Source: Kitasatospora aureofaciens
Lineage (GTDB): Bacteria > Actinomycetota > Actinomycetes > Streptomycetales > Streptomycetaceae
Assembly (NCBI RefSeq): GCF_001188955.3
Contig: NZ_JPRF03000065.1
Coordinates: 124,001 to 188,000 of the forward strand
DNA: 64,000 bases
Direction: 5' to 3'
Part shown: in pieces, positions 32,847 to 41,613 of the stretch
How the letters are laid out: every line of letters begins with the position of its first letter
Position numbering within the stretch: position 1 is the first letter of the stretch
Translations under genes and position numbers: made by a program
The notes under the pieces: model-generated
Databases searched by the model: none
What the model was told of the DNA's origin: nothing
What the model saw: only the letters and a program-made list of their open reading frames with translations

Positions 32847-35360
32847 GTGACGAGCAGTATTCAGCAGACCACGTGGACCGGGCGCTGGGTCGCCGAGCGG
32901 GCCGGGGTGGCGCTGACCGGATCGGAGCGCCTGCCCGAACTCGTCGGCCTGGCCCTGCGCTCCGGCAACCCCAGGCGCGCCCACCTGCTGGTCTCCAGCG
33001 TGCTCGGCAAGCACGTCCCGCAGCGGCCCGCCGTGGTGCACGGCGCCGGGCTCGAACTCGGCCGCCGGGTCAAGGAACTGCTCGGCGACGAGGCGGCCGG
33101 GCGGGCCGTCGTGCTGGGCTACGCGGAGACGGCCACCGGCCTCGGCCACAGCGTCGCCGACGGCCTCGACGCGCCCTACCTGCACTCCACCCGCCGCGCC
33201 GTCCCCGGGATCCCCCCGCTCGGTGGCTTCGAGGAGGAACACTCGCACGCCACCGGGCACCTGCTGCTCCCCGCCGACCCCGAACTGCTGGCCGGCGGTG
33301 GCCCGTTGGTGCTGGTGGACGACGAGCTGTCGACCGGGCGGACCGTCCTCAACACCATCCGCGAACTGCACGGCCGCCACCCGCGCGACCACTACGTGCT
33401 GGTCGCCCTGGTCGACCTGCGCCCGGCCGAGGACCGGCGCCGGCTCGCCGCGGCCGCCGCCGAACTCGGCGCCCGGCTCGACGTGGTGGCCACCGCGAGC
33501 GGCGGCGTCGACCTGCCCGAGGACATCGTGGCGCGGGCCGAGCGGCTGATCGCCGCGGTGCCCCCGACCGCCCCGCCCCCGGCCGTCGACCCCGCCCCGC
33601 TGGTCCGGGTCGAACTGGACTGGCCCGCCGGGCTGCCGGACGGCGGCCGGCACGGCTTCACCGCCCGCGACCGCGAGCGGCTGGACGCCGTACTGCCGTC
33701 GTTGGCCGAGCAGTTGGCGACGGCCCTGGACGGTGCGCAGGCTCAGTCCGGCGCGGCGGAGCGGGTGCTGGTGCTCGGCTTCGAGGAGCTGATGTACGCG
33801 CCGCTGCGGCTGGCCGAGGCGCTCGGCCAGCGGCTCGGCGGCGACCGCGTCCGCTACTCCACCACCACCCGCTCGCCCGTCCTCGCCGTGGACGACCCCG
33901 GCTACGCCATTCGCACCCGGCTGGCCTTCCCCGCCCACGACGACCCGCAGGACGGCGCCCCGCGCGAGCGCTACGTCTACAACGTCGCCCCCGGCGCCGA
34001 CGGGGCCCGCCGCTTCGACGCCGTGGTGCTGGTGGTGGACGACGTGGCCGACACCCCGGCCCTGTACCGGGGGGAGTACGCGCTGCTGCGCCAGCTGCGG
34101 CAGGTCACCGGCCGGGTGGTCCTCGCGGTACTGCCGTCGCACCAGCCGGCTGCCCCGTCCGGCCCGCTGCTCAGCTCGCCGTCCGGCCCGCTGTCCAGCT
34201 CGCCGTCCGGCCCGCTGCCCAGCCCGCTGTACGGCCCGGCGTTCTCCTCGTACCGCCCGGAGGACGTGGCCTGGCTGCTCAAGGACCTCTCCGGCGTCCG
34301 GCTGGAGGCCCCCACCGAGGAGCGTGAGGAGGCCGTCCAGAACGGCGGCGCGCACTACGCCGAGTCGCTGCCGGTCGAGTACCGCCCCAGCCCCGAGTAC
34401 CAGGAGCTGTTCCACCGGGCGCTGCGCGGCTCCGCCGGCCGGATCGCGCTCGCCGTCGGCACCGTCGCCGAGACGCTGCTGCGCGAGCGCGGCCCCGGAC
34501 TGGTGCTGGCCTCGCTGGCCCGGGCCGGGACGCCGGTCGGCATCCTGGTGCGCCGCTGGCTGGCCTTCGCCCACGGCCTGGACGTACCGCACTACGCGGT
34601 GTCGATCGTGCGCGGCCGGGGCATCGACCGGGTCGCCCTGCGCTACCTGGCGGCCCACCACCGGGCAGCGGACGTGGTGTTCGTGGACGGCTGGACCGGC
34701 AAGGGTGCGATCACCCGCGAACTCGCCGACGCCCTGGCCGGCACCGGCTTCGACCCGGACCTCGCGGTGCTCGCCGACCCCGGCCGCTGCGTGCGCACCC
34801 ACGGCACCCGGGACGACTTCCTGATCCCCTCCGCCTGCCTCAACTCCACGGTCTCCGGGCTGGTTTCGCGCACCGTGCTGCGCGCCGGGCTGATCGGGCC
34901 GGACGACTTCCACGGGGCCAAGCACTACGCCGAACTGGCCGGCGGCGACGTGTCGGAGGCCTTCCTGTCCACGGTGGCCGCGTGCTTCGGCGACGTCCGC
35001 GCGGCCGCGGTCGAAGGCGCCGAGCGGCTGGCCACCGACCCGGACCGCGCCCCCGACTGGGCCGGCTGGGCCGCCGTCGAGCGGATCAGCGCCGAGTACG
35101 GGATCGACGACGTCAACCTGGTGAAGCCCGGGGTCGGCGAGACCACCCGGGTGCTGCTGCGACGCGTCCCCTGGCGGGTGCTGGCCCGACGCGGCGCCGG
35201 TGCCGACCTCGACCACGTACGCCTTCTCGCCGCGCAGCGCGGAGTCCCGGTCGAGGAGGTGGACGGGCTGCCGTACAGCTGCGTGGGCCTCGTCCACCCC
35301 CGCTACAGTCGGGGCGCGACGGGGGCCGGCGGGCTGGCCGTGCGGGGGAGGGAGTCCTGA
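32847..35360 (+). CDS. PRTase_2-TRSP-PRTase_1(StiP)-PELOTA four-domain fusion protein
   Basis: An 837-residue protein that joins what are often separate Ter-locus proteins. Residues 1-230: PRTase_2 with PRPP loop LVDDELSTGRT (157-166). About 290-430: TRSP domain (LVLGFEELMYAPLRLAEALG, RYSTTTRSP and FDAVVLVVDD). About 470-720: PRTase_1/StiP domain with a second PRPP-type loop FVDGWTGKGAITREL near 611. About 745-837: PELOTA-like RNA-binding domain. A Ser/Pro/Gly linker of three 8-residue repeats joins the halves. These enzymes are predicted to assemble a nucleoside-like metabolite, though StiP is also annotated as a cysteine protease. GTG 32847 start; overlaps the HAD gene by 1 nt. Confidence 0.85.
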   Translation: MTSSIQQTTWTGRWVAERAGVALTGSERLPELVGLALRSGNPRRAHLLVSSVLGKHVPQRPAVVHGAGLELGRRVKELLGDEAAGRAVVLGYAETATGLGHSVADGLDAPYLHSTRRAVPGIPPLGGFEEEHSHATGHLLLPADPELLAGGGPLVLVDDELSTGRTVLNTIRELHGRHPRDHYVLVALVDLRPAEDRRRLAAAAAELGARLDVVATASGGVDLPEDIVARAERLIAAVPPTAPPPAVDPAPLVRVELDWPAGLPDGGRHGFTARDRERLDAVLPSLAEQLATALDGAQAQSGAAERVLVLGFEELMYAPLRLAEALGQRLGGDRVRYSTTTRSPVLAVDDPGYAIRTRLAFPAHDDPQDGAPRERYVYNVAPGADGARRFDAVVLVVDDVADTPALYRGEYALLRQLRQVTGRVVLAVLPSHQPAAPSGPLLSSPSGPLSSSPSGPLPSPLYGPAFSSYRPEDVAWLLKDLSGVRLEAPTEEREEAVQNGGAHYAESLPVEYRPSPEYQELFHRALRGSAGRIALAVGTVAETLLRERGPGLVLASLARAGTPVGILVRRWLAFAHGLDVPHYAVSIVRGRGIDRVALRYLAAHHRAADVVFVDGWTGKGAITRELADALAGTGFDPDLAVLADPGRCVRTHGTRDDFLIPSACLNSTVSGLVSRTVLRAGLIGPDDFHGAKHYAELAGGDVSEAFLSTVAACFGDVRAAAVEGAERLATDPDRAPDWAGWAAVERISAEYGIDDVNLVKPGVGETTRVLLRRVPWRVLARRGAGADLDHVRLLAAQRGVPVEEVDGLPYSCVGLVHPRYSRGATGAGGLAVRGRES
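34155..34226 (+). repeat. 24-nt in-frame tandem repeat encoding the domain linker
   Basis: Three copies of a 24-nt unit starting CCGTCCGGCCCGCTG encode PSGPLLSS, PSGPLSSS and PSGPLPSP between the TRSP and PRTase_1 halves of the fusion. The repeat marks the joint where two ancestral genes were probably fused. Confidence 0.85.
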
Positions 35361-36172
35361 TGAGCGGTGCGCTGGTGGCCAGCGATCTCGACCGTACGCT
35401 GATCTACTCCGAGCGGGCGCTGGCCCTGGACGGCCCCGACCGGGCGGCCCCGCGGCTGCTCTGCGTCGAGGTGCTGGACGGGCGGCCGCTGTCCTACCTG
35501 ACCGAGCGGGCGGCCGCGCTGCTGACCGAGCTGGGCCGCACGGCCGGCTTCGTGCCCGCCACCACCAGGACCGTCGAGCAGTACCGGCGGGTCAACCTGC
35601 CCGGCCCGCAGCCGGCTTACGCGATCTGCGCGAACGGCGGACAGCTGCTGGTGCACGGCGAGCCGGACCCGGACTGGCGCCGCGAGATCACGGCCCGGAT
35701 CGCGGCCGGCTCGGCGCCGACGGAGGAGGTCGTCCGGCAGCTCGCGCTCCGCGCCGACCCGGAGTGGACCCGCAAGCGGCGGGTCGCCGACGAGCTGTTC
35801 GCCTACCTGGTCGTCGAGCGCGACCGGCTGCCCGACGGATGGCTGGCCGAACTGACCGGCTGGTGCGCCGAACACGGCTGGCGGGTCTCGCTGCAGGGCC
35901 GCAAGGTTTACGCCGTGCCGCAGCCGCTGTGCAAGAGCGCGGCGCTGGCCGAGGTCCTCCACCGCAGCGGCGCGGGCACCGTGCTGGCGGCCGGGGACTC
36001 GCTGCTGGACGCCGACCTGCTGCTCGCCGCCGACGCCGCATGGCACCCCGGGCACGGCGAACTGGCCGACTGCGGATGGACGGCCCCCGGCGTCACCGCC
36101 CTCGCGGAGGTGGGGGTGGCGGCGGGGGAGGAGATCGTCCGTCGGTTCCACGCGGCCGCTGCGGCCGGCTAG
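35360..36172 (+). CDS. HAD family hydrolase of the Ter biosynthetic module
   Basis: A 270-residue haloacid-dehalogenase phosphatase of the Cof/SPP-like type. Motif I is VASDLDRTLIYSE (Asp8 nucleophile, Asp10), motif II Thr in VPATTRTVEQYR, motif III Lys in PQPLCKSAAL, and motif IV GDSLLDADLL. It probably removes phosphate from the intermediate built by the upstream PRTase fusion. Its ATG overlaps the TGA of that gene by one base (TGATG), so the genes are coupled. Confidence 0.9.
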   Translation: MSGALVASDLDRTLIYSERALALDGPDRAAPRLLCVEVLDGRPLSYLTERAAALLTELGRTAGFVPATTRTVEQYRRVNLPGPQPAYAICANGGQLLVHGEPDPDWRREITARIAAGSAPTEEVVRQLALRADPEWTRKRRVADELFAYLVVERDRLPDGWLAELTGWCAEHGWRVSLQGRKVYAVPQPLCKSAALAEVLHRSGAGTVLAAGDSLLDADLLLAADAAWHPGHGELADCGWTAPGVTALAEVGVAAGEEIVRRFHAAAAAG

Positions 36173-36226
36173 CCGCCGCGGTCGGCCAGGGCCTGCCCGG
36201 CCCTGGCCCGGGAATCTGTTCCGGTC

Positions 36227-36457
36227 CTAGCCGCAGCACCCGCCGCCGCAGCACCCGCCCCCGCCCGGGGCCTGCTGCTGCGGCGCGCCGCCAGCCGTGC
36301 CGCCCGCAGCGGCTCCGGTCACGGCGACGGTGGACAGCAGCTTCACGGTGTCCTGGTGGCCCTGCGGGCAGGCGGCGGGGTCATTGGCCTGCGCCATCGG
36401 GCGGCTGAGCTCGAAGGTGGCTCCGCAGGAGCGGCAGCGGAAGTCGTAGCGTGGCAT
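36227..36457 (-). CDS. FmdB-type zinc ribbon protein with Cys-rich tail
   Basis: A 76-residue protein. The FmdB/CxxC zinc ribbon is at the N-terminus (MPRYDFRCRSCGATFE, Cys8 and Cys11, paired with a later CPQGH), followed by a Gly/Ala/Gln linker and a GGGGCCGGGCCG tail with four Cys. Such tails could bind a second metal. The start ATG 36457 gives the family-typical N-terminus; the frame extends upstream to 36505 without similarity. Function unknown. Confidence 0.85.
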   Translation of the reverse strand: MPRYDFRCRSCGATFELSRPMAQANDPAACPQGHQDTVKLLSTVAVTGAAAGGTAGGAPQQQAPGGGGCCGGGCCG

Positions 36458-36479
36458 ACCGGCAGGGTACCGACCTCGC

Positions 36480-37853
36480 TCAGCGGTGCTGGCCCAGGTC
36501 TCCACGGATCAGGCCGATCACCCGCGCCGCCGTCTCCCGCACCGCCGCCAGCTCGGTCAGGAAGTACCAGTAGTCGGGGTGCCGGCCGGCCGCCTGGAGC
36601 GTCGCCACCGCCCGGTCCAGGCGGGCCACCGCCTCGTCCAGCGGCGCGGCGTGCCGCGGGTCCGGCGCGCTGCGGCCCGCCATCGCCAGGCGCTGGGCGT
36701 CCCGCACGGCGAAGCGGGCCCGCTCGACCTCCCGGTTCGGGTCGTGCTGCACCTCGTTCAGCTGCCGCAGCCGGTCGTTCACCGCCTGGACCGAGCCGTC
36801 CGCGGTGTCCAGCAGCGCGCGGACCGTACCGATCGCGGCCGTGGCGTCCGCCCAGCGCTGCTCGTCCCGGGCCCGGGCGGCCTCGGCGAGCTTGCGCTCC
36901 GCGGCCCGGCCGGCCTCGGCGACCTGCTCCGGCACCGGCTGGAGGTCCTGCCAGCAGGCGGTGCTGAACCGGCGGCGCAGCTCGCTCAGCGCCGGGTCGA
37001 CGGTCGCCGCCTTGGTCTCCAGCGCCTGGATCCTGGTCCGCAGGCTCGACACCCGCCGGTCGAGCTCGCGGGCCCGCTCGGGCAGCTGGGCGGCGTCCGC
37101 GCTGATCGCCTCCGCCCGCCGCCTCACGTCCTCGGCCCGCTGCAGCGTGGCGGCCACGCCGTGCCGGGCCGCGCCCTCGTTCAGCCGCCCCAACTCGGGC
37201 GCCAGCTCGGCCAGCCGGGCCGCCGGCTCGTCGGCCCGCAACCCGGCGCCGCGGACCTCGTCCAGCGTGGTGGTGGCCTGCAACAGCGCGCGCTTGGCCT
37301 GCTCGACGGCCGGGGCGACCCGCATCAGCTGCTGCTCGGCGTGCTGGACGGTGGGCTGGAGGCGACGCAGGAAGTCGGTCAGCTCCGCGCGGGCGGAGCG
37401 CAGCTGGCCCTTCACGTCTTCCAGCAGGCGCCGCGCCTGGGCGGCGGAACCGGCGTCCAGGGCCTCGTTGTCCAGGTCATGGGCGTCGAGGGCGGCCAGG
37501 TAGTTCACCGTGACCTGCTCGACCCGGCCGGAGATCGCCGGCAACTCGGCCAGCAGCCGCTGCGCCCCCGCGCCCTCCTCGCCGGCCCGGACGGTCTCCA
37601 CCGCGAGCTGCACCTCGCGCTGCGTCTCGTCCAGCTCGTAGAACGCCTCCTGCGCCGCGGCCCGGGCCTCCTGGGCCTCCGCCCGCACGCCCTCCCCGGC
37701 CCCGCGTCGACCCCACCAGCCGCCACTGCCCGCCGACGCCAGCCCCACAGCCCCCAACGCACCCGCCAGCACCACCGGCAACACCAGCGCATCGCCCAGC
37801 GCACTCCCCGCCCGACGCCGCCCCCGCTGCCCGCTCCCGCCGGCCACCGCCAC
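36480..37853 (-). CDS. Predicted membrane-anchored coiled-coil protein
   Basis: A 457-residue protein I do not recognise by name. One hydrophobic segment near residues 20-40 (ALGDALVLPVVLAGALGAVG) is followed by about 400 residues of Ala/Arg/Glu-rich heptad-like sequence predicted to form long coiled coils. The fold resembles TPM-associated or envelope-anchored filament proteins, but no motif is diagnostic. Start was set at GTG 37853 because AGGGAG lies 8 bases upstream; the annotated frame could extend to 37946. It is on the opposite strand to the tRNA-Val just downstream of its start. Confidence 0.75.
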   Translation of the reverse strand: MAVAGGSGQRGRRRAGSALGDALVLPVVLAGALGAVGLASAGSGGWWGRRGAGEGVRAEAQEARAAAQEAFYELDETQREVQLAVETVRAGEEGAGAQRLLAELPAISGRVEQVTVNYLAALDAHDLDNEALDAGSAAQARRLLEDVKGQLRSARAELTDFLRRLQPTVQHAEQQLMRVAPAVEQAKRALLQATTTLDEVRGAGLRADEPAARLAELAPELGRLNEGAARHGVAATLQRAEDVRRRAEAISADAAQLPERARELDRRVSSLRTRIQALETKAATVDPALSELRRRFSTACWQDLQPVPEQVAEAGRAAERKLAEAARARDEQRWADATAAIGTVRALLDTADGSVQAVNDRLRQLNEVQHDPNREVERARFAVRDAQRLAMAGRSAPDPRHAAPLDEAVARLDRAVATLQAAGRHPDYWYFLTELAAVRETAARVIGLIRGDLGQHR

Positions 37854-38001
37854 TGCGCGCTCCCTGCTCGACCCGCTGATCCAGCGCCATTCTCCCCGAT
37901 CCGCCCCACCCGGCGGCACCCCGGGGCCCGCCCCACACCACACCACCCCTCCGGACCAGGTACCCTAAGCTCTCGTCGTGCGCCCACCGGGCCACGACCG
38001 G

Positions 38002-38076
38002 GGGCGCGTAGCTCAGTGGTAGAGCGCTGCTCTTACAAAGCAGATGTCGGCGGTTCGAAACCGTCCGCGCCCACCA
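38002..38076 (+). tRNA. tRNA-Val (anticodon UAC)
   Basis: A complete cloverleaf: 7-bp acceptor stem GGGCGCG/CGCGCCC, D-loop GCTCAGTGGTAGAGC, anticodon stem CTGCT/AGCAG with loop CTTACAA (anticodon TAC at 38034-38036), T-arm with GGTTCGAAACC, and an encoded CCA. A perfect terminator hairpin follows 4 nt after the CCA. The 3' half is the attachment site of an islet. Confidence 0.97.
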
Positions 38077-38078
38077 GC
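38043..38078 (+). repeat. attL-like repeat (tRNA-Val 3' end)
   Basis: The 36 nt from the variable loop to just beyond the CCA of tRNA-Val recur at 41614-41649 with a single mismatch. This is the classic footprint of site-specific integration into a tRNA gene. Confidence 0.85.
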
Positions 38079-38080
38079 AC

Positions 38081-38114
38081 AAAAGGCCCGCAGCGATCAC
38101 GCTGCGGGCCTTTT
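38081..38114 (+). terminator. Terminator of tRNA-Val
   Basis: A perfect 15-bp stem (AAAAGGCCCGCAGCG with its complement) and a 4-nt loop, ending in TTTT. Confidence 0.9.
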
Positions 38115-38144
38115 GACTGCACTGATTGACGGCAACCGCTGATG

Positions 38145-38545
38145 TCAGTCGGTCTTGCGGCGCCTCTTGAGCAAGCGGTCCATGTGCCCGAGGGCCTCGC
38201 GTTGCGTCTCCTCCGAGACGTGCGTGTAGACGTTCATGGTCACGGCGATCTGGGAGTGCCCCAGGATCTCCATCACCACCCGCGGGGCGACGCCGGCGGC
38301 GAACAGGATGGTCGCGCAGCCGTGCCGCGTGTCGTGGAGGCGGATGCGCGGCAGACCGGTGTCTGCACCGGTCCGCTCCGAAGGACCGGCTGAGGTTCCG
38401 GGGCTCGAGCGGCCGGCCGGTCCGGGTGGTGAATCCGTGCCACAGGTCCGCCGGATCGAGGGGTACGTGGCGGTCGTGCACGAGAACCGGCTTGGCGATA
38501 GGCGCGGAGCGCCGCGACGCGCGGGGAGCAGGACAGCCTCACCCC
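38145..38545 (-). pseudogene. Tyrosine recombinase (phage-type integrase), C-terminal remnant
   Basis: The C-terminal catalytic region of a tyrosine integrase can be read only by changing frame. Its last part (38145 to about 38360) has the catalytic HxxR in RLHDTRHGCATI, then EILGHSQIAVTMN and the nucleophile Tyr in NVYTHVSEETQ. Upstream, GFTTRTGRPLEPRNLSRSF lies in another frame, and VAALRAYR in a third. The N-terminal core-binding half is absent. The arrangement beside the tRNA repeat shows it once integrated this islet; it should be inactive. Confidence 0.8.
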
Positions 38546-38618
38546 CGGCGCCGATGCCCGGACGCCCGGCAGGCGCGGGTTGACGTCCTCCGCCGGCCGG
38601 TCGGCGGAGGACGTCCCG

Positions 38619-39917
38619 TCACTCCTGGAAGGGGCTCGGTTCCCAGGCCTTCCCGCCGGGCGGGTATCTGTACAGCGGCCGGCCCTTGAGCGCGCTGGTG
38701 CGGAAGGGCGTGCCCGCGCCGGGGCCGATGGTCAGCGTGCCCGTCCGGTTGCCGCTGGACCACTCCAGTTCCAGGTACCAGCTGACGTCATGGGAGGTGG
38801 TCGCGGCGTTGACCTCGATGACCTCCGGGTCCCGCTCGCTCACCTTGAGCGGCAGGCCGGTGCTGCCCTCGAACACCACCGGGCGGGGGTGGGCCGCGTC
38901 CAGGTCGAGGTCGTACGAGTGGACGCCGACTCCGCCGCCGCAGCCCTCGCCCATGGAGTAGGCGTTCCAGGGCAGCGGGGCCGCGATCCGGGCGATGCGG
39001 ACGTTGAGGGCGGTCAGCACGACGGTGTCGCTGCCGGTGCCCTGCACGATGAGCTCGATCGACTGGTACTGGCCGGGGACCGCACCGGTCTTGGCGGCCC
39101 AGGCGGGGGCGTCCGCCACCGCGGGCGGGCGGGGGACTTCCGACGGTGGGCGGTCGATCACGTACTTGTCGCACTCGGGGTCGTCCCGGCGGGACGGGCG
39201 GACCGTGACGGTGATCGGGGCACTCGCACCCCGGTCCACGGCGCCGGTCGCCCCGGCGTCCGCCGCCGGGGCCGGAGCGGACGTGGGGTCACCGCTCGGG
39301 TGAGTCTTCAGTCCGGTGGCGACGGCCCCGAGGGCGGCGAGGATGGCGGTGGCCGTCACGGCGGCGAGTAGGCCCCGGTGTACTCGCCGCCGTGACGGCA
39401 CGGCGGGGGTACGCGCAGGGGCGGCCGTCCCGATCTCCACGACGCCTTCGGCGGCCGGTCGTGCTTCCAGTTCCGGTTCGGGGACCGGACACGCGACCGG
39501 TGCCGGTGCCGGTGCCGACGCCAGTGCCGGTTCCGGTTCCGGTTCCGGTTCCGGTGCCGTCCCCGCAACCGCTGGCGGGGCCTTCGGCGCGGGGGCGGGT
39601 GCGGACGCCTGCCGGTTCCCCCGCGACGTGTGGGCGACGACCCACAGCCGGTAGAGCTCGGTGCGCTCCTCCGGGGTCGCCCGGCACAACCGCGCGAGGC
39701 GCTCCAGCGGATCGAATTCCACCGGCATCACGTCGCCGGTGCAGTAGCGGTGCAACGCGGACGTGCTCACGTGCAGTCGCTTCGCCAGCACGCCGTAACT
39801 GAGACCCGAACGGCTCTTCAGTTCCTGGAGCAGCCGTGCGATCTCCTGTGCCTCCCTCAACTCCCCGGTCCCCTCCGCACTGATCCTCCACCCGTTCGCG
39901 AACCCCCTCGGAGCCAC
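38619..39917 (-). CDS. HTH-domain membrane protein
   Basis: About 432 residues. An N-terminal XRE-like helix-turn-helix (LLQELKSRSGLSYGVLAKRL, then HVSTSALHRYCTGD) is followed by a Pro/Glu repeat linker (EPEPEPEPEP, from a GGTTCC hexamer repeat), a basic patch and single membrane helix (RRRVHRGLLAAVTATAILAALGAVA), and an extracellular domain of about 220 residues. The layout suggests a cytoplasmic DNA-binding or partner domain anchored to an external domain. Start is uncertain: GTG 39917 is used, with TTG 39860 as the alternative. It is divergent from the L,D-transpeptidase gene. Confidence 0.7.
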   Translation of the reverse strand: MAPRGFANGWRISAEGTGELREAQEIARLLQELKSRSGLSYGVLAKRLHVSTSALHRYCTGDVMPVEFDPLERLARLCRATPEERTELYRLWVVAHTSRGNRQASAPAPAPKAPPAVAGTAPEPEPEPEPALASAPAPAPVACPVPEPELEARPAAEGVVEIGTAAPARTPAVPSRRRVHRGLLAAVTATAILAALGAVATGLKTHPSGDPTSAPAPAADAGATGAVDRGASAPITVTVRPSRRDDPECDKYVIDRPPSEVPRPPAVADAPAWAAKTGAVPGQYQSIELIVQGTGSDTVVLTALNVRIARIAAPLPWNAYSMGEGCGGGVGVHSYDLDLDAAHPRPVVFEGSTGLPLKVSERDPEVIEVNAATTSHDVSWYLELEWSSGNRTGTLTIGPGAGTPFRTSALKGRPLYRYPPGGKAWEPSPFQE

Positions 39918-40201
39918 CGCCGCGGTGATCCGGCCCGTCGCCGGCAACCGGATCGCCGGGACTCCGACCCGACGTGAGCTCCGGCAGGCAAGCACGCCGC
40001 AGACCGTCTCACGGTTCCCCCAAGGTCGCCGGCGGCGCCGGCCGCGCCATCCCGAGCCCCTGCCGGCGCGTCCCAGGAAGGTTACGTCTTCCCAGCTCAA
40101 ACAGGGTAGAGGCGTCCCCACGTCCCAGATCGCCGGCCCACCGTTGCGGCGGGGACGAACCGGCGCACAAGCTGACGGCGAAACACCTGGAGGGAGCAAC
40201 T

Positions 40202-41470
40202 GTGAGCACTGTTCGGGCGGCCCGGGCCGCGATACGCACCAACGACCGATTCCACCGCGGTGTGGTGGCGCTGGCGGTGGGCGGGGTCCTGCTGATGTCC
40301 GCGGCCTGCGGCGACGGCGACGGCCGGGACAAGGGCGCTGACGCCGCCGGCCCCGTCACCTCTGCCACCCCCGCCACGCCCGGCGCCCCCGGCGGGACGG
40401 CGGCCACGGCCGCGCCGAAGACGTCGACCGCAGTGCTGGACGTGGAGCCGAAGGACGGGGCCCGGGGAGTCGCACCGACCGCGCTCCAGGTGTCGGTGTC
40501 CCACGGCAAGCTCACCGCCGTCGACGTGACCGACAAGGACGGCAAGCCCGTCCAGGGCTCGATCACGGCGGACGGTACCGGCTGGAAGCCCGCCGCCGCG
40601 CTCGCCCCCGGCGTGGCGTACACGGTGAACGCCCAGGCCAAGGACGCCGAGGGTCTGATCGCCGCAGCCACCAGCGCCTTCACCACCGCGTTGCCCGGCA
40701 AGCAGGTGTCCACCGACGACAACATCGCTGACGGCCATACCTACGGGGTGGGCATGATCGTCAAGGTGGAGTTCAGCAGCGGGATCGTGAACAAGGACGC
40801 CGTCGCCAAGGCCATCACCTTCGAAACGGACAACGGGACGGAGGTGAAGGGCCACTGGTTCGGCGACAACCGGATCGACTTCCGCCCGGCGGACTACTGG
40901 AAGCCGAACACCAAGGTCACCGTCCACTACCGGCTGAAGAACGTCGAAGTCGCCCCCGGTGTGTGGGGCGACGTCGACAAGGACGAACCGTTCACCATCG
41001 GCCGGTCACAGGTCACCACCGCAGACGCCGCCGCGCACCAGATGACGATCAGGCGGGACGGCAAGTCCACCACCGTGCCCGCCACCCTCGGCGACGACAA
41101 GCATCCCTCCTGGGGCGGGACCATGGTCATCATGTCCAAGGAGAAGGTCACCCACATGAACTCCCAGACCGTCGGCCTGGGCGACGAGTACGACATCCCC
41201 GACGCCCCGCACGCGATGCGGCTGACGACGAGCGGCACCTACGTCCACGGGAACTACTGGTACAAGGTCGACCTGTTCGGCAAGGCCAACACGAGCCACG
41301 GCTGCGTCTCGCTCAAGGACGTGGAGGGCGGCAGCGACACTTCCCCCGCCGGGTCGTTCTTCAACAGCTCGCTGATCGGCGACGTCGTCACGGTGGTGAA
41401 CACCAAGGAGAAGACCGTTTCTCCCGACAACGGCCTCGGCGGCTGGAACGTCTCCTGGGCCAACTGGTAG
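40202..41470 (+). CDS. Lipoprotein L,D-transpeptidase with Ig-like domains
   Basis: A 422-residue exported enzyme that forms 3-3 peptidoglycan crosslinks or attaches proteins to peptidoglycan. It has a signal peptide ending in the lipobox LLMSAAC (Cys36 lipidated), a Thr/Pro/Ala linker, two Ig-like (Big_10-type) domains and a C-terminal YkuD domain with catalytic SHGCVSL (Cys368). This is the layout of actinobacterial Ldt(Mt2)-type enzymes. Start GTG 40202 follows GGAGGGAG. It lies in the tRNA-Val islet, so it may be an acquired extra copy. Confidence 0.93.
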   Translation: MSTVRAARAAIRTNDRFHRGVVALAVGGVLLMSAACGDGDGRDKGADAAGPVTSATPATPGAPGGTAATAAPKTSTAVLDVEPKDGARGVAPTALQVSVSHGKLTAVDVTDKDGKPVQGSITADGTGWKPAAALAPGVAYTVNAQAKDAEGLIAAATSAFTTALPGKQVSTDDNIADGHTYGVGMIVKVEFSSGIVNKDAVAKAITFETDNGTEVKGHWFGDNRIDFRPADYWKPNTKVTVHYRLKNVEVAPGVWGDVDKDEPFTIGRSQVTTADAAAHQMTIRRDGKSTTVPATLGDDKHPSWGGTMVIMSKEKVTHMNSQTVGLGDEYDIPDAPHAMRLTTSGTYVHGNYWYKVDLFGKANTSHGCVSLKDVEGGSDTSPAGSFFNSSLIGDVVTVVNTKEKTVSPDNGLGGWNVSWANW

Positions 41471-41613
41471 CACCCGCCCGCTGAGCAGCCGTCCTCCGCC
41501 CGGCGCACCGGGCCGGCCTGGCGGCCGTTCAGTCGGTCGAGGTCCTCATGAATCGATCGATCACGTGACCGATCAACGGCCTCGGCGGCCCGGGGCCTGG
41601 TCACCAGGCCAGG

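Noticed and set aside
38142..38580. Plus-strand open frames after tRNA-Val as real genes
   Set aside because: The frames lie over the minus-strand integrase remnant, which has clear catalytic motifs; the plus-strand frames do not.
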